A stretch of DNA of 37,669 bases from Candidatus Sysuimicrobiota bacterium CSP1-3 (GTDB lineage: Bacteria; Sysuimicrobiota; Sysuimicrobiia; Sysuimicrobiales; Humicultoraceae), in assembly GCA_001443485.1 (NCBI GenBank), contig LDXQ01000020.1, positions 1 through 37,669 on the forward strand, written 5' to 3'. Positions 8,925 through 16,857 of the stretch are shown here, in pieces. The translations under genes and the position numbers were made by a program. Below the pieces are notes generated by a model. It had not been told where the DNA came from, ran no database searches, and was given only the letters and a program-made list of their open reading frames with translations. Positions within the stretch are counted from its first letter, which is position 1, and each line of letters opens with the position of its first letter.

Positions 8925-8990
8925 GTGGGGCCCCGGGAGGACTTTCGGGGAGGCCGGAGAACTAGTGGAGTAAAGTGGGGAAGTGTGGGG
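8925..8990 (+). promoter_or_regulatory. Array of MraZ-type boxes at 10-bp spacing
   Basis: GTGGGG or close variants recur in exact 10-base register: 8925 GTGGGG, 8935 GGGAGG, 8945 TCGGGG, 8955 CGGAGA, 8965 GTGGAG, 8975 GTGGGG, 8985 GTGGGG, the last abutting the mraZ ATG. Known MraZ operators are runs of TGGGN boxes separated by 5 bases, which is the same 10-bp period. The last boxes overlap the mraZ ribosome-binding site, so autorepression could act on transcription and might also affect the RBS. The outer three boxes (8965-8985) are convincing; the 8935-8955 boxes are degenerate. Confidence 0.7.
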
Positions 8991-9410
8991 ATGCTCCGTG
9001 GCGAGTTCCGCTACACCCTGGACGAGAAGGGGCGGGTCGTGCTGCCACCCCCGTTCCGTCGCGAACTGGGCGAGACGGTCATCGTCACCCGGGGATTCGA
9101 CAACTGTATCTGGGTCTACTCCAAGAAGGGGTGGGCGGGCGTTGAGAAGGTCCTCCGAGGGCTGCCTCTTCGGGAGCGGGACTTCCAGCGCTTTCTCTTC
9201 GCGGCCGCGCGGGACGTGGAGGTGGATCGGCAGGGGCGGATCAGCCTGCCGGAGACGCTGCGCGAGTACGCGGCGATCAACAAGGACGTCGTGGTTACAG
9301 GGATGGGCACCCGCCTCGAGATCTGGAGCGAGGCGCGGTGGAAGGAGGTCGTGACCCGGATCCAGCGCCAGGCGGTGGAGATCGCGGAGAAGATCGACGT
9401 CAGCCTCTAG
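8991..9410 (+). CDS. mraZ: Transcriptional regulator MraZ
   Basis: DNA-binding regulator at the head of dcw clusters, 139 aa, the normal size. It contains two tandem SpoVT/AbrB-like half-domains: the first with DEKGRVVLP at 11-19, the second with DRQGRISLP at 79-87, matching the DxxxR signature repeated in this family. MraZ forms a ring and binds direct TGGG-type repeats in its own promoter; such repeats are visible directly upstream. The ORF track starts at GTG 8925, but ATG 8991 gives the canonical N-terminus MLRGEFRYTLDEKGR. It is followed after 64 bases by rsmH. Confidence 0.96.
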   Translation: MLRGEFRYTLDEKGRVVLPPPFRRELGETVIVTRGFDNCIWVYSKKGWAGVEKVLRGLPLRERDFQRFLFAAARDVEVDRQGRISLPETLREYAAINKDVVVTGMGTRLEIWSEARWKEVVTRIQRQAVEIAEKIDVSL

Positions 9411-9474
9411 GCGCGATCCGGGAGCGGGGCCGGGTGGGGAAACAGGGCAGGGCGAGGGAAGGGGGGAGAGCCGC

Positions 9475-10428
9475 ATGGCTACCCACATCCCCGTCCTCCT
9501 GGAGGAGACCCTGGTTCTGCTGGCGCCCCGACCGGGCGGGATTTACGTCGACGCCACGGTGGGGGGCGGCGGGCACGCCGAGGCCATCCTGGAGCGGATC
9601 GCTCCAGGGGGTCGGCTGATCGGCCTGGACCGCGACGCCGAGGCTCTGGCAGCCGCCCAACAGCGGCTGGCACGGTTCGGCCCGGCGGTCGTGCTGGTGC
9701 ACGCGAACTACACCCGCCTGCGCGAGGTGCTGCGGGCGCAGGGGGTGGAGGCGGTGGACGGGATCGTCATGGACCTGGGGATCTCGTCGCTGCAGCTGAA
9801 CGATCCGGCGCGGGGCTTCTCGTTCCAGACCCCCGGGCCGCTGGACATGCGCATGGATCGGTCGCAGCCGCAGACGGCGGCGGACCTGATAAACCGGTTC
9901 CCGGAGGACGAGGTGCGGCGGATCTTGCGCGAGTACGGCGAGGAGCGGTGGGCGGCCCGGATCGCCCGGGCGATCGTCCGCGCGCGGCCGCTGCATACGA
10001 CGACGGACCTGGCGGATGTGGTCGCGCGGGCCATCCCCCGGCGCCACTGGCCGCGGCGAATTCACCCGGCCACACGCACGTTTCAGGCGCTGCGCATCGC
10101 CGTCAATCACGAACTGGACGACCTGGAACAGGCATTGCCAGACGTGGTGGAGGGTCTCGGGGACGGAGGGCGGCTCTGCGTAATCACCTTCCACTCCCTG
10201 GAAGACCGCACCGCAAAACACACCTTCCTGTGCCTCTCCCGTGAGTACCCCTCCGGGCCTGGGCCCTCCACCCGTAAGATCTGGACCGGCACGATGCCGG
10301 CGCCCCGGGTGCGCGTCCTGACGCGCCGCCCGGTGGTGCCGGCGGAGGAGGACATCGCGCGGAACCCCCGCGCCCGGAGCGCCAAACTGCGCGCCGTGGA
10401 GCGGGTGAGAGTTGAACCGAACGGCTAA
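9475..10428 (+). CDS. rsmH: 16S rRNA (cytosine(1402)-N(4))-methyltransferase
   Basis: SAM-dependent methyltransferase (former MraW) acting on C1402 of 16S rRNA in the ribosomal P-site. At 317 aa it has the normal length. The N-terminus HIPVLLEETL is diagnostic, followed by the SAM-binding motif DATVGGGGHAEAIL (26-39), GLDRDAEAL, MDLGISSLQL and the C-terminal FHSLEDR and ARSAKLRA segments. ATG 9475 is preceded by the strong RBS GGGGGGAGAG. It is the second gene of the dcw cluster, and 129 bases separate it from ftsL, an unusually long gap that contains an inverted repeat. Confidence 0.97.
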   Translation: MATHIPVLLEETLVLLAPRPGGIYVDATVGGGGHAEAILERIAPGGRLIGLDRDAEALAAAQQRLARFGPAVVLVHANYTRLREVLRAQGVEAVDGIVMDLGISSLQLNDPARGFSFQTPGPLDMRMDRSQPQTAADLINRFPEDEVRRILREYGEERWAARIARAIVRARPLHTTTDLADVVARAIPRRHWPRRIHPATRTFQALRIAVNHELDDLEQALPDVVEGLGDGGRLCVITFHSLEDRTAKHTFLCLSREYPSGPGPSTRKIWTGTMPAPRVRVLTRRPVVPAEEDIARNPRARSAKLRAVERVRVEPNG

Positions 10429-10435
10429 CAGGTGA

Positions 10436-10521
10436 GGGCGGGTGCTCGGTCTTCGCGCTTCCATTCGCAGCATCTCATCACACCTTCGGTTTGAGCACCT
10501 CCGGCAGCCGAGTACCCGCCC
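10436..10521 (+). promoter_or_regulatory. Inverted-repeat RNA element between rsmH and ftsL
   Basis: GGGCGGGTGCTCGG at 10436-10449 is matched by CCGAGTACCCGCCC at 10508-10521. In RNA this makes a 14-bp stem with a single G-U pair. The left arm also contains GGTGCTC (10441-10447), which can pair with GAGCACC at 10493-10499, so two stems compete for the same arm. It lies in the only long gap of the mraZ-ftsI run and may act as an attenuator, a processing site, or stabilise the upstream message. Function is inferred from pairing only. Confidence 0.5.
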
Positions 10522-10557
10522 ATTGTCGTTGATCGGGCCCGGCGGGCCGACGCAGCC

Positions 10558-11019
10558 ATGATTGCGCTGGACCGCCGCACGCACGCTTACCCCGTTGTGA
10601 TGCCGGACCGGCGGTTGCGGGAACGCCCCACCCCGCGCCGCCGGTTTCGGCGGAATCCGATGGCCGCAGCCATGGTGGTGGCGGCCCTGGCGATCCTTCC
10701 CGCGCTCCTTTACGTGTACCAGCGTACCGAGGCGGCGGCGACCGGTTACAGCATCCTTCGTCTCCAACGCGAGCTCGCCGGTCTCGAGAGCGAGTACGCG
10801 CGCCTACAGGCCACCGTTTCCGCCCTCAGGTCGCCGCAGCGGATTGAGCGCATCGCCACGACAGAGCTCGGCATGGCGCCGCCCCGCCAGCGCCAGCTCG
10901 CCGCCATCACCACGGCTCCGGCCGTTGCCGCTTCCCCGGCACCGCCTCGCTCCCTGGCGCAACGCCTCGGGGCGTGGCTCGGATTCGGAGAAGCCCAGGC
11001 GCACGAGCTCGAACGATGA
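10558..11019 (+). CDS. ftsL: Cell division protein FtsL-like
   Basis: Small bitopic division protein (153 aa) that would join FtsQ/DivIB and FtsB/DivIC to recruit FtsW-FtsI at the septum. It has a basic cytoplasmic N-terminus (RRLRERPTPRRRFRR), one membrane helix (about 36-57, AAAMVVAALAILPALLYVY), then a predicted coiled coil (LQRELAGLESEYARLQATVSAL) and the typical FtsL ending IERIATTELGMAPP. Identification rests on this architecture and its position between rsmH and ftsI, because FtsL is poorly conserved. ATG 10558 lacks an obvious RBS; ATG 10600 (MPDRRLRE) is an alternative. Its stop overlaps the ftsI start as ATGA. Confidence 0.85.
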   Translation: MIALDRRTHAYPVVMPDRRLRERPTPRRRFRRNPMAAAMVVAALAILPALLYVYQRTEAAATGYSILRLQRELAGLESEYARLQATVSALRSPQRIERIATTELGMAPPRQRQLAAITTAPAVAASPAPPRSLAQRLGAWLGFGEAQAHELER

Positions 11020-12827
11020 CGCGGCGCCCACCCGGGCGATCGCGTCCCCGTCCCCTCCGGTCCGGACAGCGTCCGGCGGGACCGGTCCGCCGGCCCGCCG
11101 TCTCTGAGGTCGACCTGCAGCGCGCGGTCCGCGGCCGGCTCACCTTCCTCTTCGTCCTCCTGTTCGCCGGGCAGGCGGTGCTGCTCGGGCGTCTCGTCTA
11201 CATCCAGGGCAGCCAGGCCGACCACCTGCAGCGGTTGGCGCTGAACCAGCAACTCGGGGCCTTCGTCCTGCCCACCCACCGCGGGCGCATCTTCGACCGC
11301 GCCGGCCGCCCCCTGGTCACCAACGTCGAGGTGGAATCAGTCTTCGCCGTCCCCCGGGCGATCCGCGACCCGCAGGAGTTCGCCCGCCGCGTCGCGCCGC
11401 TAGTGCGCATGGACCCGCGCGAGATCGAGCGGCGCCTGGAGCCCCGCCTCTATTTCGTCTGGCTGAAGCGCAAGGTCAGCCCCGAGACCGCCGCCACGTT
11501 TCGGGCGCTGAAACTGGAGGGGCAGCTGGGGTTCCTCGAGGAGGCGCGGCGCGCCTATCCCAACGGCGAGCTGGCGGCGCACCTGCTGGGGTTCGTCGGC
11601 ATCGACAACCAGGGACTGGCCGGAGTGGAGCTGGCCTACGACTCCACGCTGCAGGGACGGCCAGGCAGGGCGGTCGTCGGACGGGACGCGATCGGCCGGC
11701 CGATCGTCGAGACGCAGCGGCTGGCCGCGCCGGCGGTGGACGGGGCCGACCTGGTGCTGACCGTCGACCAGGTGGTCCAGCACATCGCCGAACGGGAACT
11801 GGAGAAGGCGGTCGAGGAGACCGGGGCGGTGCGCGGCATGGCTCTGGTGATGGATCCGCGGACCGGGGAGATGCTGGCGCTGGCGGCGGTGCCGACCTAC
11901 AATCCCGGTGCCTTCCAGCGCGTGCCTCCCAAGCGCTGGGTCAACCGGCCGATCGGCGAGGTCTTCGAACCGGGCTCAACCTTCAAGTTGATCACCGCCG
12001 CCGCCGCGCTGGATTCGGGCCGGGTCGATCTCACGGACGTCTTCGACTGCCCAGAGTCCCTCCAGGTGGGGACGCACCGCATCCGGGACGCCCACCGGTA
12101 CTGCACGACTTCGCAGACCCTGACCGACGTCATCCGCTACTCCTCCAACGTGGGGGCCGCCGAGGTGGCGGCGAGACTCGGCAAGGAGCGCCTTTACGAG
12201 TACATCCGTCGGTTTGGGTTCGGCGCGCCGACCGGGATCGATCTGCCCGGCGAGGCGACCGGCATCGTCCGCCCGCCGCAGGAGTGGCTGGGCCCCGGTC
12301 TGCAGACGATCGGCTTCGGCCAGGGGATCTCCGCGACGGCGCTGCAGATGCTGGTGGGCGCCTCGGCCCTGGCCAACGACGGAGTGTTGGTCCGGCCGCA
12401 CGTGGTGCGCATGGTGCGCGACCGCGAGGGACGGTTGCTGCAGGGCGTGAGCGCGGCCCCGCGCCGCGGCGTGGTGGCGCCGGAGGTGGCCGCCGCGGTG
12501 GTGCGCATGATGATCCGTACCGTGGAGGACGGTACCGGCAAACTAGCGGCCGTTCCTGGCTACGTCGTCGCGGGCAAGACCGGCACGGCGCAGATCCCCG
12601 CGCCCGGAGGCGGCTACCTGCAGGGACGGTACATCTCCTCCTTCCTCGGATTCACGCCCATTCCCAACCCGCGGCTGGCAATCCTGGTCGTGCTCGAAGA
12701 GCCAAGGGGCGCCTACTACGGTGGGGCCGTAGCCGCCCCGCTCTTCCGTGCGATCGCCGAGCGGGCCCTCTGGTACCTGCGGGTTCCGCCCTCCACGCCG
12801 CTGGCCGCCCCAGCGCAGACACCGTGA
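11016..12827 (+). CDS. ftsI: Septal peptidoglycan transpeptidase FtsI (class B PBP)
   Basis: Membrane-anchored D,D-transpeptidase (PBP2B/PBP3/SpoVD family) that cross-links septal peptidoglycan with FtsW. It is 603 aa with a basic N-terminus, one membrane helix (~39-60, FLFVLLFAGQAVLLGRLVYIQ), a dimerisation domain beginning RGRIFDRAGRPLVTN, and a transpeptidase domain. Catalytic motifs are all present: SxxK as S321-TFK, SxN as S376-SN, and KTG as K521-TGTAQ. No PASTA domain follows. The ORF track starts earlier, but ATG 11016 overlapping the ftsL stop (ATGA) is the natural start. Confidence 0.95.
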   Translation: MTRRPPGRSRPRPLRSGQRPAGPVRRPAVSEVDLQRAVRGRLTFLFVLLFAGQAVLLGRLVYIQGSQADHLQRLALNQQLGAFVLPTHRGRIFDRAGRPLVTNVEVESVFAVPRAIRDPQEFARRVAPLVRMDPREIERRLEPRLYFVWLKRKVSPETAATFRALKLEGQLGFLEEARRAYPNGELAAHLLGFVGIDNQGLAGVELAYDSTLQGRPGRAVVGRDAIGRPIVETQRLAAPAVDGADLVLTVDQVVQHIAERELEKAVEETGAVRGMALVMDPRTGEMLALAAVPTYNPGAFQRVPPKRWVNRPIGEVFEPGSTFKLITAAAALDSGRVDLTDVFDCPESLQVGTHRIRDAHRYCTTSQTLTDVIRYSSNVGAAEVAARLGKERLYEYIRRFGFGAPTGIDLPGEATGIVRPPQEWLGPGLQTIGFGQGISATALQMLVGASALANDGVLVRPHVVRMVRDREGRLLQGVSAAPRRGVVAPEVAAAVVRMMIRTVEDGTGKLAAVPGYVVAGKTGTAQIPAPGGGYLQGRYISSFLGFTPIPNPRLAILVVLEEPRGAYYGGAVAAPLFRAIAERALWYLRVPPSTPLAAPAQTP

Positions 12828-12905
12828 GACCGCCTAGCCCGCTCCTGGTCCGGGCATACACGAAGTGAGCCCGTAAGACAGGTTGGTGAGACTGGTCGGT
12901 GCTCG

Positions 12906-13580
12906 GTGAGTAGCCCGGCGGCTGCGCCGCCTCATCCTCCGCAGAAGCCCGGCCCCGGCCGATCGCTGGAGGGCCTTCCGGGGATCATCGCGTTCATCGT
13001 CGTGGCCGCGGTGCTCGTGGTCGGTCCGAAGATCTGGACGGTGGGAGAGGCCCTGGCGAGCCTGGGCCGGTCGATCACCAGGAGCAGGCCGGTTGAGGTC
13101 GCGGCGCCCGAACCGTCGGCGACCAAAGAGCAGGTGGTGGCGGTCTCGCAGGCTCAGCCGGTCGAGAAACCCGCGGTCGAGAAGGCCCCGGTGCCGGCGC
13201 AACCCAAAGCCTCTCGCCAACCCCGCAGCCGTCCTGCCGCGGCACCGACGGCCCGCCCATCGGTCCCGGCGAGCGTGCCGCCCGCCACGGCTATCACCGA
13301 CGCCGCTCGGCTCCAGCACTTCTACGCGCTGATGGATCAGGGCATCCGGCTCTACCGCGCGGGATGGTTCGGCCCGTCGGTGGGGCGGTTCCGCCAGGCC
13401 ACCGCGGTGACGCCGACCTCGCCCTACGCCTTCCTCTGGCTGGGGCGGGCCAACTTTGCGGCCCACCGCCCCGACGACGCGCGCGAGGCGCTGCAGCGCG
13501 TCATCGTCCTCGCGCCCGACAGCCAGGCCGCCCGCGAGGCTTCCGCACTCCTCAAACAACTTGCCGCCGGCAGCATCTAA
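12906..13580 (+). CDS. Membrane-anchored TPR protein
   Basis: 224 aa. One membrane helix near the N-terminus (~24-42, GIIAFIVVAAVLVVGPKIW) follows a proline-rich head, then comes a long Pro/Ala/Lys-rich linker (~60-130) and a C-terminal TPR-like region (~135-224, with GIRLYRAGWFGPSVGRFRQA and ALQRVIVLAPDSQAA). The layout suggests a membrane-tethered scaffold whose TPR domain reaches away from the membrane. It starts with GTG 12906, 78 bases after ftsI, in the same direction, so it may be cotranscribed. It is not a standard dcw member, and I know of no established role. Prediction of the fold is moderately sure; the function is not. Confidence 0.7.
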   Translation: MSSPAAAPPHPPQKPGPGRSLEGLPGIIAFIVVAAVLVVGPKIWTVGEALASLGRSITRSRPVEVAAPEPSATKEQVVAVSQAQPVEKPAVEKAPVPAQPKASRQPRSRPAAAPTARPSVPASVPPATAITDAARLQHFYALMDQGIRLYRAGWFGPSVGRFRQATAVTPTSPYAFLWLGRANFAAHRPDDAREALQRVIVLAPDSQAAREASALLKQLAAGSI

Positions 13581-13654
13581 CGCGCTAAGATTCTGTCGAT
13601 GCGCAGGCGCGTCGTTCTTTCTGTCCGCGCCGTAGCCGCCTCCCGCTGCCGTTC

Positions 13655-13667
13655 TATAATGGTCGGG
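13655..13667 (+). promoter_or_regulatory. -10 box TATAAT for a leaderless transcript
   Basis: A perfect TATAAT lies at 13655-13660, only 6 bases before the GTG start of the MFS gene at 13667. Transcription normally begins about 7 bases after the -10 box, placing the 5' end on the start codon itself. No ribosome-binding site could fit, which agrees with leaderless translation. No good -35 box is visible at 17-18 bp spacing. Confidence 0.65.
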
Positions 13668-14842
13668 TGAACCGGCCGCTACTGGTCATCTTCCTCACGA
13701 TCCTCGTCAACCTCATCGGCTTCGGCATGATCATTCCGCTCCTGCCGTTCTACAGTAAGGCGCTGGGCGCGTCACCCTTTGTCATCGGCCTGCTCTTCGC
13801 GTCCTTTTCGCTCGCCCAGTTGATCGCCGGCCCGATCCTGGGCGACCTCTCCGACCGCTGGGGCCGCCGCCCCGTGCTGCTCTTCAGCCTGCTGGGCACA
13901 GCGGTCAGTTTCGCCCTGCTGGCGGTGGCCCGCAGCGTCACGGTGCTCTTCATCGCCCGCATCATCGACGGGCTCTCCGGCGGGAACATCTCCACGGCGC
14001 GCGCCTACATCGGGGACGTGACGCGGGAGGAGGACCGCGCGCGGGGCTTCGGCCTGATCGGCGCGGCCTTCGGCCTGGGCTTCATCCTGGGCCCCGGACT
14101 GGCCGCGGGCCTCTCGCACATCAGTTACTCCGCTCCGGCCTGGACCGCGGCGGCCCTGGCACTGGGCTCGGCTGCGCTGGCCTGGCGCTGGCTGCCGGAG
14201 ACGGTGCACCGGGTGCAGGCGGGACGGGGGTTACCCTGGCGCTCGCTCCCGGCGCTGTTGCGCCACCCGCGGCTGGGGACGATCCTGCTCATCGACCTGG
14301 CATTTTGGGCGGCGCAGGCGGTCTACCAGACGACGTTCGCCCTCTTCGGCGCCCGCCGGTTCGGGTTTGATGTACCGCAGACCGGCGTGCTGTTGGCGGC
14401 GGTGAGCGTCCTCGGGGTGGTGATTCAGGTGGGCCTCGTCGGACCCGCGGTCCGGCGCCTCGGGGAGTGGCGTACGCTGGCCTTGGGACTCTTTCTGGCC
14501 GCCGCCGGACTGGGGCTCGCCTCCGCAACGCATAATCTCACGGTCTTTATCATCGGGATGGTGCCCTCGGGCGCCGGCATCGCCCTGGCGATCCCCTCAC
14601 TGACGAGTCTCCTCAGCCGCACGGCGGGCCCGCAGGAGCAAGGGCGCGTGCAGGGCGTGGCCAGTGCGCTGGAGAGTCTGGGGCGCACCGTCGGTCCGGT
14701 CTGGGGGAACAGTGCGCTGCAGGTAGCCGGCGAAGGAGTGGCGTTCGGCTCCGGCGCCGCGGTGATGGGCGTGCTCGCCGCGTTCGCCTGGGTCACCCAG
14801 CGGTCGGCGCGCGCCGTGGAGCAGATCCGGGTCTGGAGGTGA
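13667..14842 (+). CDS. MFS transporter, TetA/MdtG-like
   Basis: Twelve-helix drug/H+-type facilitator of 391 aa. The N-terminus MNRPLLVIFLTILVNLIGFGMIIPLLPFY is typical of the TetA-like branch. Motif A appears as GDLSDRWGRRPVLL between helices 2 and 3, and the helix-5 antiporter region reads GFGLIGAAFGLGFILGPGLA, resembling motif C of proton antiporters. An efflux role is likely; the substrate is unknown. The GTG start follows directly on a TATAAT box, so the message is probably leaderless. Four bases separate its stop from the next gene, whose RBS (GGAGGTGAG) overlaps this gene's end, making a two-gene operon. It belongs to the block that interrupts the dcw cluster. Confidence 0.88.
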   Translation: MNRPLLVIFLTILVNLIGFGMIIPLLPFYSKALGASPFVIGLLFASFSLAQLIAGPILGDLSDRWGRRPVLLFSLLGTAVSFALLAVARSVTVLFIARIIDGLSGGNISTARAYIGDVTREEDRARGFGLIGAAFGLGFILGPGLAAGLSHISYSAPAWTAAALALGSAALAWRWLPETVHRVQAGRGLPWRSLPALLRHPRLGTILLIDLAFWAAQAVYQTTFALFGARRFGFDVPQTGVLLAAVSVLGVVIQVGLVGPAVRRLGEWRTLALGLFLAAAGLGLASATHNLTVFIIGMVPSGAGIALAIPSLTSLLSRTAGPQEQGRVQGVASALESLGRTVGPVWGNSALQVAGEGVAFGSGAAVMGVLAAFAWVTQRSARAVEQIRVWR

Positions 14843-14846
14843 GCCG

Positions 14847-15767
14847 GTGCGCTTTCTAACCTATGCCAGCGAGCAGGGGCCGCGCCTGGGTGTGCTCGTT
14901 GGCGAACTCGTCTACGATGTGCCGGCGCTCTACCGGCGGCTCTTCCGCGCGCAGGGGAAGACCCCGGACGGCGCCATCCCCACCGATCTCCTCGCCTTCA
15001 TCGACCGGAGTTCGGTCGTGCTGGTGCGCCGCCTGCTGGCGCTGGCCCGCTCGCTGCCTGCCTCCAGCCGGCGCGCGGTGGCCCGCCCCCTGCGCGAGGT
15101 CAACCTGATGGCGCCGCTCCCTCGCCCGCGGAAGAATATCTACTGCATGGGGCGGAACTACGCGGAGCACGCCCGCGAGGGCGGGGTGGCGCCCCCGGAG
15201 CAGCCGGTGTGGTTCACCAAGCCGCCCACGGCGGTGATCGGTCCCTTCTCGCCGATCCTGTACCACGCCGCTACGCAGGCGCTGGACTACGAGGCGGAAC
15301 TGGTGGTGGTCATCGGCCGGCGCGGCCGGAACATCCCGCGGGAGCAGGCGCTGGAGTACGTCTTCGGCTACACGGTGATGAACGACGTCACGGCGCGCGA
15401 TCTGCAGCGGGAACGCGGGCAGTGGTTCAAAGGCAAGAGCCTGGACACGTTCGCGCCGCTCGGGCCCTGGGTGGTGCATCGCTCAGCGCTCCCCGACCCG
15501 CAGCGGCTGATGGTGCGCTCGCGCGTCAACGGGGAGCTGCGCCAGGAGGCTTCCACCGCCGACATGATCTTCCCGGTGGCGGCGCTAGTCGCGGATCTGT
15601 CGCGGGGCATGACGCTGGAACCCGGGGATCTCATCGCGACCGGCACACCGGCGGGTGTGGGCATGGGTTTTCAGCCACCACGCTGGCTGCAGGTCGGCGA
15701 CGTGGTGGAGGTCGAAGTGGAGGGCAACGGGACGCTTCGTAACCCCATCGTCGCCCCCGGCAGGTAG
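14847..15767 (+). CDS. Fumarylacetoacetate hydrolase family protein
   Basis: 306 aa, the usual size of two-domain FAH-family enzymes (fumarylpyruvate hydrolases, 2-keto-4-pentenoate hydratases, oxaloacetate tautomerases, ureidoglycolate-lyase-like proteins). Family motifs are clear: NIYCMGRNYAEHA, the metal-binding DYEAELVVVIG, GYTVMNDVTARDLQ, KGKSLDTFAPLGPW and the C-terminal GDLIATGTPAGVGMG. It is probably a Mg2+/Mn2+-dependent C-C hydrolase, decarboxylase or tautomerase on a small keto acid. GTG 14847 has a strong RBS GGAGGTGAG. It is coupled to the MFS gene and convergent with the ABC importer operon, so a shared catabolic substrate is possible but unproven. Confidence 0.9.
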   Translation: MRFLTYASEQGPRLGVLVGELVYDVPALYRRLFRAQGKTPDGAIPTDLLAFIDRSSVVLVRRLLALARSLPASSRRAVARPLREVNLMAPLPRPRKNIYCMGRNYAEHAREGGVAPPEQPVWFTKPPTAVIGPFSPILYHAATQALDYEAELVVVIGRRGRNIPREQALEYVFGYTVMNDVTARDLQRERGQWFKGKSLDTFAPLGPWVVHRSALPDPQRLMVRSRVNGELRQEASTADMIFPVAALVADLSRGMTLEPGDLIATGTPAGVGMGFQPPRWLQVGDVVEVEVEGNGTLRNPIVAPGR

Positions 15768-15809
15768 AGGGGAAAGCACCGGCCGGCCGCACAGGTGGAT
15801 GATTGGGCG

Positions 15810-16838
15810 CTACTTCCCCAGGAACCGGTTGGTCCAGAGAATCCCTTCCTTCGCCGAAGGTTTGGACCGAATCTCGCCGATCCCGAACAGGAAGTCGAGC
15901 GTCTTCTGCACGAGCGGTTCGCTCATCCGGCCGTCTTCGGAGAGGCCCGGGATGATCTCGGGCAGGACCCGGGCCAACAGCGCCGGATCGCGGGCGACGT
16001 ACTTGCGCAGGTGCGTGACTGCCGCCGCGGGATCCGTCCGCATCAATCGGTAGCCGCGGGCGACCGCCCGGACCCACCGACGCAGCACCTCGGGGTTCCG
16101 GTTTGCGTACACGTTGTGCACGGCGATCCCCGTGTACACAATGCCGTCGAGTTCCGGCACGTCCCCGGCGGAGGCCTTGACGATCACCACGCCGTAGCCG
16201 TCCTGCTCCGCGACGTAAGGGGTGGGAGCGGAGAGGTGGAAGGCATCGATCTGCCGCGTGCGTAGCGCGGCGAGCAACGGACCACCACCGCCGATGGATA
16301 CGAGCTGCACGTCCCGGTCGGGGTCCATCCCGGCCCGCTTCAGGTAGTAGCGCATGTAGACGTCCGTGGCCGCCCCCGGCCGGGTGATGCCCAGTTTGAG
16401 CCCCCGCAGCGCCGCCAGCCGCTGAGCGATCGGCGTGGTCCGGGAGAGGTTCTTCGCCCGGGCGACCTCCGGATGCATTACCAGGTCGAGAGTCACGCGT
16501 TTGGTCAGGTTGTAGATGAACAGGATCTGCTTGCCCTGCCGCCGCAGCTCCACAGCCTGGAACGGGTCGGCGTCGAAGATCTGCACCTGGCCGGAGACCA
16601 GCGCCGCGATCCCCAGAGCGCCGCTCTCGACCTCGAACAACTCCAGGTCGATCCCCTCCTCGGCCATATAGCCGGCGGCCTCCGCGATGAACACCGGGGC
16701 CATGAAGATCGTCCCCGTGTGCGCCTCTCTGATTTTGACCCGCTGTCCCTGCGCGCCGGCCGTAGCGGTGGTCAGCATGACCAGCGCGGCCACGAGGGCC
16801 AGGGCCAGCGGCGTGCGTCCTTTCATGACCATATCCAT
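15810..16838 (-). CDS. NitT/TauT-type ABC transporter substrate-binding protein
   Basis: Exported solute-binding protein of the NMT1/THI5-SsuA class, 342 aa. The signal peptide is clear (MKGRTPLALALVAALVMLTTATAGAQG, cleavage near AGA-Q). The mature part begins VKIREAHTGTIFMAPVFIAEAAGYMAEEGID, typical of binding proteins for sulfonates, nitrate, pyrimidine precursors and similar anions or heterocycles; specificity cannot be read. No lipobox cysteine is seen. ATG 16838 has GGAGG 7 bases upstream; ATG 16832 and 16826 are in-frame alternatives. It is the third gene of a minus-strand operon, 19 bases after the permease, and converges on the FAH-family gene with 42 bases between stops. Confidence 0.88.
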   Translation of the reverse strand: MDMVMKGRTPLALALVAALVMLTTATAGAQGQRVKIREAHTGTIFMAPVFIAEAAGYMAEEGIDLELFEVESGALGIAALVSGQVQIFDADPFQAVELRRQGKQILFIYNLTKRVTLDLVMHPEVARAKNLSRTTPIAQRLAALRGLKLGITRPGAATDVYMRYYLKRAGMDPDRDVQLVSIGGGGPLLAALRTRQIDAFHLSAPTPYVAEQDGYGVVIVKASAGDVPELDGIVYTGIAVHNVYANRNPEVLRRWVRAVARGYRLMRTDPAAAVTHLRKYVARDPALLARVLPEIIPGLSEDGRMSEPLVQKTLDFLFGIGEIRSKPSAKEGILWTNRFLGK

Positions 16839-16857
16839 CCCTCCTCCTCCGCGTTTC

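Noticed and set aside
9400-10767. 455-aa minus-strand ORF
   Set aside because: Shadow of rsmH; composition biased to Arg, Gly and Pro with no recognisable fold.
12853-12875. Small inverted repeat CGGGC...GCCCG after ftsI as a terminator
   Set aside because: Only 5 bp of stem with a 13-base loop and no T-run.
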